Assembly (NCBI RefSeq): GCF_000278725.1 | Contig: NZ_ALCA01000111.1 | Location: 5,143-69,142, forward strand | DNA length: 64,000 bases | Origin: Actinomyces sp. ICM47 | Lineage (GTDB): Bacteria > Actinomycetota > Actinomycetes > Actinomycetales > Actinomycetaceae | Direction of reading: 5' to 3' | Part shown: positions 53,145 through 61,189 of the stretch, one piece after another | Layout: every line of letters begins with the position of its first letter | Position numbering within the stretch: the first letter of the stretch is position 1 | The notes under the pieces: generated by a model | The model's database searches: none | Seen by the model: the letters and a program-made list of their open reading frames with translations, nothing else | What the model was told of the DNA's origin: nothing | Program-made: the position numbers and the translations under genes

Positions 53145-53621
53145 ATGAGTACCTGGTGGTTGTGGATTTTGGCGGCCCTTGTGTCCGGCATTATCGAGGT
53201 CATGATCGTGAGCTTCGTGTTCCTGATGCTCGCGATTGGTGCTCTCGCCGCCGGTATTGCGGCAGCATGTGGCGCGAATCTGATGGTTCAGTTGATCGTC
53301 TTCATTATCGTGTCTGTCGCTCTCCTGGTTGTGTTGCGTCCCTTCTTAAAGGGACGGATCGAACGGTCGAACAACTACGTTCCCAGCAACACGGACCGCC
53401 TGATCGGCAAGAGCGGCTACGTCACCGAGACAGTGGGCGAGCGTCACGGACGCATCCAGTTTTCTGGCGGTGAATGGAGCGCGCGAACCGAAGGGCCGGA
53501 GCTGCCCGTTGGTACTGAGGTTCGCGTTGATCGTATTGATGGTGCGACTGCCGTTGTCAGTGCTCTCAGCCTGACGCAGCAGCCTCTCACGCAGCCGTCT
53601 GCAGGTCCCGCCTACCGATAG
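53145..53621 (+). CDS. NfeD family membrane protein
   Basis: 158 aa: two or three hydrophobic segments in residues ~3-70, then an OB-fold NfeD domain (RLIGKSGYVTETVGERHGRIQFSGGEWSARTEGPELPVGTEVRVDRIDGATAVV). NfeD proteins partner with SPFH/stomatin proteins in membrane microdomains, and an SPFH gene follows 49 bases downstream. Confidence 0.88.
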   Translation: MSTWWLWILAALVSGIIEVMIVSFVFLMLAIGALAAGIAAACGANLMVQLIVFIIVSVALLVVLRPFLKGRIERSNNYVPSNTDRLIGKSGYVTETVGERHGRIQFSGGEWSARTEGPELPVGTEVRVDRIDGATAVVSALSLTQQPLTQPSAGPAYR

Positions 53622-53670
53622 GCTCGACCTGTCGGCTTCGAAGTATGAGTAGTATGAAAGGAAAGATGCA

Positions 53671-54630
53671 TTGAGGTCAGCAGAACTCATCGGCAACGTC
53701 GCGGTTATCGTGATCCTTGCCTTCGTTATCTTTGTTGTTGTGTCGCTTGTCCGTGCAGTTCGGATCGTTCCGCAGTCGCAGGCGTACGTCGTTGAGCGTT
53801 TGGGACGTTTCCAGGCTGTGATGAAGGGGGGTTTCCACCTCCTCGTTCCTTTCGTGGATCGCGTCGCCGCTCGTATCGATCTGCGTGAGCAGGTCGCGAA
53901 CTTCCCGCCTCAGCCCGTCATCACCGCCGACCAGGCGATGGTGTCGATCGACTCCGTGATCTATTTCCAGATCACGGATCCGCGCAGCGCGACCTACGAG
54001 GTCGCTAACTTCCTGCAGGCGATCGAGCAGCTGACCGCGACGACGCTGCGTAACCTGATCGGCTCCCTCGATCTGGAGCAGACGCAGACCTCGCGCGAGT
54101 CGATCAACAAGCAGCTGCGCGGCGTCCTCGACGAGGCCACGGGTCCGTGGGGTATCCGCGTGACCCGCGTGGAACTCAAGTCCATTGAGCCGCCGCCGCG
54201 CGTCCTGGCTGCCATGGAGCAGCAGATCACGGCGGAGCGCACCAAGCGAGCGACGATTCTGACGGCTGAGGCCGAGCGTGAGGCCCAGATCAAGAAGGCT
54301 GAGGGTGCCAAGCAGGCCGCTGTTCTGGCTGCCTCCGCCCAACAGGAGGCTCAGGTCCTGCAGGCCAAGGGTCAGAAGGAAGCGCTGATCCTCCAGGCCG
54401 AGGGCGCTCGCCAGGCTCAGATCCTGCGCGCGCAGGGTGAGGCTGAGGCGATCCAGACGGTCTTCTCCGCAATCAACGCGGGCAAGGCTACCCCGGAGCT
54501 GCTCTCCTACAAGTACCTGGAGATGCTGCCGAAGATCGCGGATGGACAGGCGTCCAAGCTGTGGATGGTTCCGTCCGATCTGACCGGCGCACTGGAATCC
54601 ATCTCGAAGGGTTTCGGTCTGGGCAAGTAG
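53671..54630 (+). CDS. SPFH/band-7 (stomatin-like) membrane protein
   Basis: 319 aa: N-terminal membrane helix (NVAVIVILAFVIFVVVSLV), the SPFH domain (RIVPQSQAYVVERLGRFQAVMKGGFHLLVPFVDRVAARIDLREQV), then a long Ala/Glu/Gln-rich coiled coil (residues ~190-265) and a C-terminal oligomerisation segment. Close in plan to QmcA and slipin. The TTG at 53671 with AAAGGA upstream is the best start. It pairs with NfeD; likely scaffold for membrane proteases or domains. A strong terminator follows. Confidence 0.88.
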   Translation: MRSAELIGNVAVIVILAFVIFVVVSLVRAVRIVPQSQAYVVERLGRFQAVMKGGFHLLVPFVDRVAARIDLREQVANFPPQPVITADQAMVSIDSVIYFQITDPRSATYEVANFLQAIEQLTATTLRNLIGSLDLEQTQTSRESINKQLRGVLDEATGPWGIRVTRVELKSIEPPPRVLAAMEQQITAERTKRATILTAEAEREAQIKKAEGAKQAAVLAASAQQEAQVLQAKGQKEALILQAEGARQAQILRAQGEAEAIQTVFSAINAGKATPELLSYKYLEMLPKIADGQASKLWMVPSDLTGALESISKGFGLGK

Positions 54631-54644
54631 ACTGGAGCCTATGC

Positions 54645-54675
54645 CGGGCCGACCGCAGTCCCTGCGGTCGGCCCG
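54645..54675 (+). terminator. Terminator after the SPFH gene
   Basis: CGGGCCGACCGCAG / CTGCGGTCGGCCCG, 14 perfect base pairs with a 3-base loop. An ATG at 54641 beside this hairpin is therefore an unlikely glnA start. Confidence 0.8.
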
Positions 54676-54700
54676 TCGTCTATTCAAGGGGAGGACACCG

Positions 54701-56041
54701 GTGGATTCGCATCAGGAGCACGTGCTGCGCGAGGTTGCGCAGAAGAACATCCGTTTCATCAGGCTGTGGTTTACGGACGTCGCTGGCGTCCTGAAGTCGA
54801 TTTCGATTGACCCGGGCGAGCTGGAGGACGCTTTCGCTGAGGGCATTGGTTTCGATGGCTCGGCCGTCGAGGGCCTCACCCGCGTGTTTGAGTCCGACAT
54901 GCTGCTCATGCCCGATGCCTCGACCTTTCAGCTGTTGCCGTGGCGTTCCAACGAGGATCCCGTCGCTCGCATGTTCTGCGACGTCCTCATGCCCGATGGT
55001 CGCTCTGCCCCCTCGGATCCGCGCGGCGTTCTCGAGCGTGTCGTCGAGCGCGCCGCCGACGCGGGCTTCCGCGTCATGATGCACCCCGAGATCGAGTTCT
55101 ACCTGCTGCGTCAGCCCGTCACCCCCGAGCGCATGGTGCCCGTCGATCAGGCGGGCTATTTCGATCACGTCGCGCGCGGGGATTCTAATGATTTCCGGCG
55201 ACGCGCGGTGCGTATGCTGGAGGATATGGGGATCCCCGTCGAGTTCTCTCACCACGAGGGAGGTCCCGGCCAGAACGAGATCGACCTGCGCGCGGTGGAC
55301 CCGGTGCGCGCGGCCGACAACATCATGACAGCTCGTACGGTCATCGAGGAGGTGGCCCTGCGTGAGGAGTTGGTCGCCACCTTCATGCCGAAGCCCTTTA
55401 TTGAGCATCCGGGGTCGGGCATGCACACGCATCTCTCGCTCTTCGAGGGTGAGGAGAACGCGTTCTTCTCGCCGTCGGGTCAGTACCGGCTCTCCATGAC
55501 GGGTCGCCGCTTCATCGCGGGCCTGCTTGCGCACGCCGGCGACATAGCGGCGATCACGAATCAGCACGTTAATTCCTACAAGCGCCTGTGGGGCGGGGGA
55601 GAGGCCCCGTCCTATGTGTGTTGGGGCCACCTGAATCGTTCCGCTCTCGTGCGTGTGCCGCTCTACAAGCCCAAGAAGAGCGCGTCGGCGCGCATCGAGT
55701 ACCGCGCCCCTGACCCGAGTGCAAACCCCTACCTGGCTTTTGCCGTTATGATCGCGGCTGGCCTGGACGGCATCGAGAAGAAGATGGAACTGATGCCGGA
55801 GGCCGAGGATAACGTGTGGAATCTGTCGGATCGCGAGCGTCAGGTGATGGGTATCCACGCCCTGCCGACCTCCCTGTCGGACGCGGTGCGTGAGATGAAG
55901 AAGTCGGAGCTTGTGGCCTCGACACTGGGCGAACAGGTCTTTGACTACGTTATCCGCAACAAGCGCAAGGAATGGACGGAGTACCGCCAGCAGATCACGC
56001 GACAGGAACTTGAGCAATTCCTGAAGGTTGTTCCCCGGTGA
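54701..56041 (+). CDS. glnA: Type I glutamine synthetase, GlnA2-like
   Basis: 446-aa enzyme of the GS-I family. Beta-grasp N-domain (RFIRLWFTDVAGVLKSI), the latch FAEGIGFDGSAVEG, metal ligands in MHPEIEFYL and NEIDLR, ATP site KPFIEHPGSGMHTHLSLF, the glutamate site NSYKRL, and RIEYRAPDPSANPYLAFA. The adenylylation site of GlnA1 (N-L-Y-D-L-P-P) reads NVWNLSD, with W373 in place of tyrosine. GTG 54701 has GGGGAGG 7 bases upstream and gives the usual length. It overlaps glnE by 4 bases. Confidence 0.92.
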   Translation: MDSHQEHVLREVAQKNIRFIRLWFTDVAGVLKSISIDPGELEDAFAEGIGFDGSAVEGLTRVFESDMLLMPDASTFQLLPWRSNEDPVARMFCDVLMPDGRSAPSDPRGVLERVVERAADAGFRVMMHPEIEFYLLRQPVTPERMVPVDQAGYFDHVARGDSNDFRRRAVRMLEDMGIPVEFSHHEGGPGQNEIDLRAVDPVRAADNIMTARTVIEEVALREELVATFMPKPFIEHPGSGMHTHLSLFEGEENAFFSPSGQYRLSMTGRRFIAGLLAHAGDIAAITNQHVNSYKRLWGGGEAPSYVCWGHLNRSALVRVPLYKPKKSASARIEYRAPDPSANPYLAFAVMIAAGLDGIEKKMELMPEAEDNVWNLSDRERQVMGIHALPTSLSDAVREMKKSELVASTLGEQVFDYVIRNKRKEWTEYRQQITRQELEQFLKVVPR

Positions 56042-58971
56042 CCCCCGACGATCTGCGGGTCGCCGGCTTCCTCGACGCGCGCCGGGCTCTGTCGTTCCTG
56101 GAGGAACTGCCTGCGGGGCAGTCGTGGGTGGGGGATCTGAGCGCGTCGGCCGATCCTGACCAGGCCCTGCTGCAGGCGGTGCGTCTGCGCGAGGCGGACC
56201 CCGGCCTCGTCGGTGCGCTGAGCCGAGATGAGCGCGCTCGTCGTCGCGTGTGCGCGATCCTGGGTGGGAGCCAGTGGTTGGGCGATTACGTCATCGCTGA
56301 TCCTGCCCGCGCGGCTGCGATTAATGAGGATCCGGGTGATCCTCGGGAGGTCTTGTACGAGGCCGTGGGAGCCCGTACTGTCGGGCGCGGCGCGTTGGTG
56401 GCCGCGCGGGAGGCCACCGCCGACGACTTGCGCGCCGCCTACCGGCGCGTGCTGCTACATCTGGCCGCCGACGACCTGACGAGCGGCACCCCCGAGGACA
56501 TCATGCCGAGTGTGGGGGCGCGCATCGCGGACCTGGTGGACGCCACTCTCGACGCGGGCCTGGCCCTGGCCCGCCGCGACGTCGACCCCGAGGGCTCCGT
56601 CCCCTTCGCGATCATCGCCATGGGCAAGACGGGCGCGCGCGAACTCAACTACATCTCCGACGTGGATGTCATCTACGTGGCTGAGGCGGGGGAAGACGGG
56701 GACGAACGAAGTGCCCTGGAGAAAGCAACCCGCCTGGCCTCAGCCACGGCCTCGGCGTGCTCGGGGCCGGGAACGCAGGCACCGCTGTGGACCGTGGACG
56801 CGAACCTGCGGCCCGAGGGGCGCAACGGCGTCCTCGTGCGCACGATTGAGTCCTACCGACAGTACTGGGACAAGTGGGCGCAGACCTGGGAGTTCCAGGC
56901 TCTGCTCAAGGCGCGCGCGTGCGCGGGCGACCCAGAGCTGGGGCGCGCCTTCGAGGAGGCGGCGCAGCCCTACGTGTGGAGCGCGTCAGCACGCGAGGGT
57001 TTCGTGGAGGCCGCGCGCGCGATGCGCCGCCGCGTCGAAGACAACATCTCCCGCTCCCACGCCTCACGCGAACTCAAGCTCGGGCGCGGCGGACTACGCG
57101 ACGTCGAGTTCACCGTGCAGCTGCTTCAGTTGGTTCACGGACGCACTGATGCCTTCCTGCGGGTGCGCTCGACCCTGGAGGCGATCAGCGCGCTGCGCGA
57201 GGGCGGCTACATCGCACGCTCCGACGCCGACCAGTTGTCCTCCTGCTACCGCTTCCTGCGCGCGCTCGAGCACCGCACGCAGCTGCCGCGCATGCGCCGC
57301 AACCACCTGATTCCCGACAAGGACAGCGACCTGCGCGTCCTCGGGCGGGCTATGGACCCGGTGCGTTACCCCGACGCCGACGCGATCCGCTCGGCCATCG
57401 ACGACGTGCGCGCTGACGTGCGCGCCCTGCATGAGGACGTGTTCTACCGGCCGATCATCGCGGCTACCGCATCCCTAAGCGCGGATGAGGCCTCCTTGCA
57501 CGCCGAGGGCGCGCGCGACCGACTGGCCGCCATCGGATACCGCGACCCCGCGGGAGCTCTCATACACATCGCCGCCCTCACTCAGGGCACGAGCCGTCGC
57601 GCCGCGATCCAACGCCACCTCCTGCCCGTATTCATCTCGTGGCTGGCAAACGGCGCTGACCCCGACATGGGCCTACTCAACTTCCGCGTCCTGTCCGAGG
57701 ACATTGGGGAGTCGCACTGGTATCTGGCACTCCTGCGCGACTCGGGGGTGGCCGCCCGCAGACTGATGACGATGCTGCCGAACTCCCGGTGGATCGCCGA
57801 CGCGCTGGCCAAGCGGCCCGAGGCCGTGGCGTGGCTGGACGACGACGCGGAGTTGGCACCGCGCGAGCCGCAGAGGCTCACCCGAGAAGTCGCCGCTCTC
57901 ATCGACCGCCACGACGACGCGACGGAGGCAGCCGCCCGCGTGCGTGCCGTGCGCACCCGCGAGCTGACGCGCGCCGCCATGAGCGACCTACTCGGCGGAG
58001 TCGACCCGCGCGGGCACGCCATCGCCGACGCGACGGACGCCGCACTGCTCGGAGCCCTCGCGATTGCGGGGCGGGAGGAAGCCGAGCGGTGGGGGAGCGA
58101 GCGCGCCCACGTCACCTTCGTGGCGATGGGCCGCTACGGCGGGCGCGAGTGTTCCTATGCCTCCGACGCCGACGTCATTGCCTTGCATGAACCCGTCGGT
58201 GGTGCCTCCGACTCCGAGGCTGCGGCCAGTGCCACTGCGATCGTTAATCGGGTCAAGAAACTCCTCGGTTCGGCGACCAGCCAGCTCGGTATCGTTGTCG
58301 ACCTCGACCTGCGCCCCGAGGGGAAGAATGGCCCGATGAGCCGCACCATCGCCTCGCATGAGGAGTACGCGCAGCGCTGGGCCTCGACGTGGGAGCGCCA
58401 GGCTGCTGTGCGCGCCCGGCCTATCGGATCGAGCGACCTCGACGAGCGCGCCCGCGCCCTGTTTGAGTCCATGGCCTACAGGGAGGTGAGCGAGTCGGAG
58501 GTGCGTGACATCCGACTGCTCAAGGCCCGCATGGAAAACGAGCGTCTGCCGCGCGGCAGCGAACCCGCCCGGCACGTCAAGCTTGGCCCCGGCGGACTCT
58601 CCGACGTCGAGTGGACGATTCAGCTCATTCAGATGCGCCACGGGCGCGAGGTTGAGGGCCTGCGGACCCCCTCCACGACGCGGGCCATTGCGGTCGCGCG
58701 CGACGCGGGGCTGCTGGCCGCGCCCGACGCCGAGATTCTCCTGAGCGCCTGGGACCTGGCCACGCGTATTCGCGCCGGCAATACCTTGGCGACCGGGCGC
58801 ATGAGCGGTGTGAAGCTCGACGTCCTGCCCCGTGACAGCGCGGAGCTGAGCGCGCTTGCCGCTATCCTCGGGTACGGGAGCGGCGGGCTCACCGCCCTCG
58901 AAGAAGACTGGTTGCGCGCGGCACGACAGGCGCGCAACGTGATGGAACGAGCTTTCTGGGAGCAGCAGTGA
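56038..58971 (+). CDS. glnE: Bifunctional glutamine-synthetase adenylyltransferase/deadenylase
   Basis: 977 aa, normal length. Two nucleotidyltransferase domains: N-terminal deadenylase with MGKTGARELNYISDVDVIYV (D-x-D) and C-terminal adenylyltransferase with MGRYGGRECSYASDADVI, each followed by a GlnD-type helical domain (KLGRGGLRDVEFTVQLLQL and KLGPGGLSDVEWTIQLIQM). Both active sites look intact. GTG start coupled to glnA2. The presumed substrate is the other GS (GlnA1), not present in the window. Confidence 0.94.
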   Translation: MTPDDLRVAGFLDARRALSFLEELPAGQSWVGDLSASADPDQALLQAVRLREADPGLVGALSRDERARRRVCAILGGSQWLGDYVIADPARAAAINEDPGDPREVLYEAVGARTVGRGALVAAREATADDLRAAYRRVLLHLAADDLTSGTPEDIMPSVGARIADLVDATLDAGLALARRDVDPEGSVPFAIIAMGKTGARELNYISDVDVIYVAEAGEDGDERSALEKATRLASATASACSGPGTQAPLWTVDANLRPEGRNGVLVRTIESYRQYWDKWAQTWEFQALLKARACAGDPELGRAFEEAAQPYVWSASAREGFVEAARAMRRRVEDNISRSHASRELKLGRGGLRDVEFTVQLLQLVHGRTDAFLRVRSTLEAISALREGGYIARSDADQLSSCYRFLRALEHRTQLPRMRRNHLIPDKDSDLRVLGRAMDPVRYPDADAIRSAIDDVRADVRALHEDVFYRPIIAATASLSADEASLHAEGARDRLAAIGYRDPAGALIHIAALTQGTSRRAAIQRHLLPVFISWLANGADPDMGLLNFRVLSEDIGESHWYLALLRDSGVAARRLMTMLPNSRWIADALAKRPEAVAWLDDDAELAPREPQRLTREVAALIDRHDDATEAAARVRAVRTRELTRAAMSDLLGGVDPRGHAIADATDAALLGALAIAGREEAERWGSERAHVTFVAMGRYGGRECSYASDADVIALHEPVGGASDSEAAASATAIVNRVKKLLGSATSQLGIVVDLDLRPEGKNGPMSRTIASHEEYAQRWASTWERQAAVRARPIGSSDLDERARALFESMAYREVSESEVRDIRLLKARMENERLPRGSEPARHVKLGPGGLSDVEWTIQLIQMRHGREVEGLRTPSTTRAIAVARDAGLLAAPDAEILLSAWDLATRIRAGNTLATGRMSGVKLDVLPRDSAELSALAAILGYGSGGLTALEEDWLRAARQARNVMERAFWEQQ

Positions 58972-59639
58972 AGATTGTGCTGGTACGGCACGGACAGACC
59001 CCCGCCAACCGACTGGGGGCCCTCGACACGGTCCGCCCCGGCCTCGGCCTGACCGAGGAGGGCCTGGCTCAGGCGTGCCGCCTCGCGGATCGCTGGGAGT
59101 CCGAGGTTGCGCCTGCTCCCACCGTTATCGCCGTGTCCGGTCTGTATCGCACGCGCCTGACGGCCGCGCCGCTGGCTGCGCGTTATGGGCTCACCCCGCT
59201 CGTCTGTCCGGGGATTCGCGAGCTGCGCTCGGGTGACCTGGAGATGGCCGCCGACCCTGCCTCTCAGATGGAGTACGTGCGCACGACCTTGTCGTGGTGT
59301 GCGGGGGACGTGGACAACCGGATGCCGGGCGGGGAGAGCGGGCGCGAGGCCCTGGCTCGTTCCCTGGAGGCCGTGCGCCGCGTGGGACTGGCGGCTCGCG
59401 AGCAGGCGGGGGAGGACGCTGTCGCCGTCTTCGTCATCCACGGTGCGCTCACGCGCCTGCTGGCCACGTGGCTGTCGGCCGAGATTGACGAGTCTCTCGT
59501 GTCAAAGCACTTCATGTCGAACACGGGTACGACCACTTTCGAGTGGGCGCCGGGCTTCACCCCGGCCTCGGCCTCCGAGCTGGCCAAGGGCCTGCATGCC
59601 CTGACTTGGAACGACCGCCCGCTCGATCAGTGGGCCTGA
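58968..59639 (+). CDS. Histidine phosphatase family protein
   Basis: 223 aa, phosphoglycerate-mutase-like fold. Catalytic VRHGQTPANRLG at the N-terminus, second Arg region SGLYRTRLTAAPLA, and the distal catalytic histidine in FVIHGALTRLLATWL. GTG overlaps the glnE stop by 4 bases. The substrate is unknown; a broad phosphatase role is likely. Confidence 0.85.
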   Translation: MKIVLVRHGQTPANRLGALDTVRPGLGLTEEGLAQACRLADRWESEVAPAPTVIAVSGLYRTRLTAAPLAARYGLTPLVCPGIRELRSGDLEMAADPASQMEYVRTTLSWCAGDVDNRMPGGESGREALARSLEAVRRVGLAAREQAGEDAVAVFVIHGALTRLLATWLSAEIDESLVSKHFMSNTGTTTFEWAPGFTPASASELAKGLHALTWNDRPLDQWA

Positions 59640-59667
59640 GGCTCTTCCTCACCCGGGGCCTCAGGCG
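59635..59667 (+). terminator. Hairpin over the phosphatase stop codon
   Basis: GCCTGAGGC / GCCTCAGGC, 9 perfect pairs; the TGA stop lies in the left arm. Confidence 0.55.
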
Positions 59668-59727
59668 CCACGAACGCTGAGACCTCGTAAAGGCCTGTAT
59701 GAGAGCTGATACCGGTTGATCCGTTTG

Positions 59728-59757
59728 TTGTCGTCAAACCGTCATTCGAGGTACCCT
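59728..59757 (+). promoter_or_regulatory. Candidate promoter of the hydrolase-STAND operon
   Basis: TTGTCG (59728-59733), 18-base spacer, TACCCT (59752-59757); leader of about 43 bases with a perfect AAGGAGGT before the ATG. Confidence 0.5.
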
Positions 59758-59806
59758 GAGTTTGTGGTCAGTGTCATGTAAGACACCACAACAAGGAGGT
59801 ACGCCG

Positions 59807-61189
59807 ATGTCCCGTTCCCTACCACTGGTTGTCGTTATTCCCGGTATCGGTGGGAGTGAACTCGCGGATGCGTCCGGCACAATCGTCTATAGAGCTGGTT
59901 TGGTTCCTCTCGCCCGCGTGGGGCTAGATCCGAGTGTGCTTGATCCGAACAACGAGCTGCGCCCGGTCGGACTCATCGGGCCCTGCTCGTTGATATGTTG
60001 GCAACTCATTACCGGCTACGACGGCTTGCTGAACGGTATTTCCAAGGGACTGGGACTATCCCCTGGACGCGTCGTAACCGCGGGTGAGGAACTGGTCGAC
60101 CCAGACGCTCCCATCGTCGCCTTTCCCTATGATTTCCGCCGGTCGGTGGAACATATCGCCAATGATTTGGAACGCGTCGTGCGCGCGCGGGCGCAGGGAC
60201 GGCGCGTCGTGCTCGTCGCACACTCGATGGGCGGCCTGGTTGCCGCGTGGTGGTGGGCTTTCCTGAGTGAGGGTATCGATGTCGACCAGATCATCACCCT
60301 GGGAACGCCATTTCGCGGGGCGGCGAAGGCTCTCGATGCACTGGTCAATGGGATGCGCATCGGGCCATTCGCTCTGTGTCAGGCGGTTACTGACACCGTG
60401 AGGACATGGGATTCTGTCTTCGATCTGCTGCCCCACTACCAGGTTGTCGACGGGAATACCGGGTGCCGATACCCGTACGAATTGCCTTCCGGCATCACGT
60501 CGGCCGTCGCTGGATTCTCAGGCAAAGCGCACAAGGCCTATCAGGAAAACCAACGTTTGCATAAAGCGCTAGTCAATAAGGTTGCAGAGAGTGGGCGTAA
60601 CCCTTTCACCGTCTACTACTCGCAGGGACACACAACTCTGGGGCGCGCCAGAATCGATACTCACTCGGATGGACTCGTGGTGGCCAAGGGAAACCCGCGA
60701 GCGATCCCAGCGAGCTGGGATGGTGGCGACGGGACGGTTCCGATGTTCTCGACGATTCCCGACGTCGTGGAAAGAGATGTTTCCCGGTGGCGGCGACTGG
60801 CTGGCAAGCATCAAGACCTGGTGGAAGAGAAGTCAGTCTTCGAGCATTTGTCGGAATATTCGCGCACACGGTTGCCCGCCGCCGCCAGGGGTGGCGTCTA
60901 TGAAGCGAGTGCTTACCTGCAGCTTGATCTCGACGATGTCGTGCTTGCGGGAGTTGATACAGAGTTGAGGCTCCGTGTGGTAGATAAAGCTGGCAATGCG
61001 TTGGATCCGAAAAACGTCGGGGGCAATGTGGGTGGGCACAGGTTCGTTGCGGAACGCTCTGACGACGGATGGTGGCTTGCTCAGCTCCCGCGATTGGAGG
61101 AGGGGGTGCATTCGGTGATGCTGTCGGCGACGGAAGTGCCCGGTGTTGGTCGGGTCGGAATGAAGACGCGTCTGGGGGTGGCGTCGTGA
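59807..61189 (+). CDS. LCAT-family alpha/beta hydrolase with C-terminal Ig-like domain
   Basis: 460-aa predicted lipase/acyltransferase. LPLVVVIPGIGGSEL at the N-terminus and AFPYDFRRS are typical of the lecithin:cholesterol acyltransferase (LCAT) family. The nucleophile is S140 in VAHSMGGLVAAWWW, with probable D308 in GGDGTVP and H335 in AGKHQDLV. Residues ~375-460 form a beta-sandwich-like tail (VVLAGVDTELRLRVVDKAGNALDPKN..). No signal peptide or membrane helix, so a cytoplasmic location is expected. AAGGAGGT lies 7 bases before the ATG. Its GTGA overlap with the STAND gene argues that the two proteins work together, perhaps as phospholipid-attacking effector and sensor. Confidence 0.82.
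   Translation: MSRSLPLVVVIPGIGGSELADASGTIVYRAGLVPLARVGLDPSVLDPNNELRPVGLIGPCSLICWQLITGYDGLLNGISKGLGLSPGRVVTAGEELVDPDAPIVAFPYDFRRSVEHIANDLERVVRARAQGRRVVLVAHSMGGLVAAWWWAFLSEGIDVDQIITLGTPFRGAAKALDALVNGMRIGPFALCQAVTDTVRTWDSVFDLLPHYQVVDGNTGCRYPYELPSGITSAVAGFSGKAHKAYQENQRLHKALVNKVAESGRNPFTVYYSQGHTTLGRARIDTHSDGLVVAKGNPRAIPASWDGGDGTVPMFSTIPDVVERDVSRWRRLAGKHQDLVEEKSVFEHLSEYSRTRLPAAARGGVYEASAYLQLDLDDVVLAGVDTELRLRVVDKAGNALDPKNVGGNVGGHRFVAERSDDGWWLAQLPRLEEGVHSVMLSATEVPGVGRVGMKTRLGVAS

Noticed and set aside
54641-54700. glnA starting at ATG 54641
   Set aside because: That codon sits beside a strong terminator hairpin; GTG 54701 has a good ribosome site and gives the family length.
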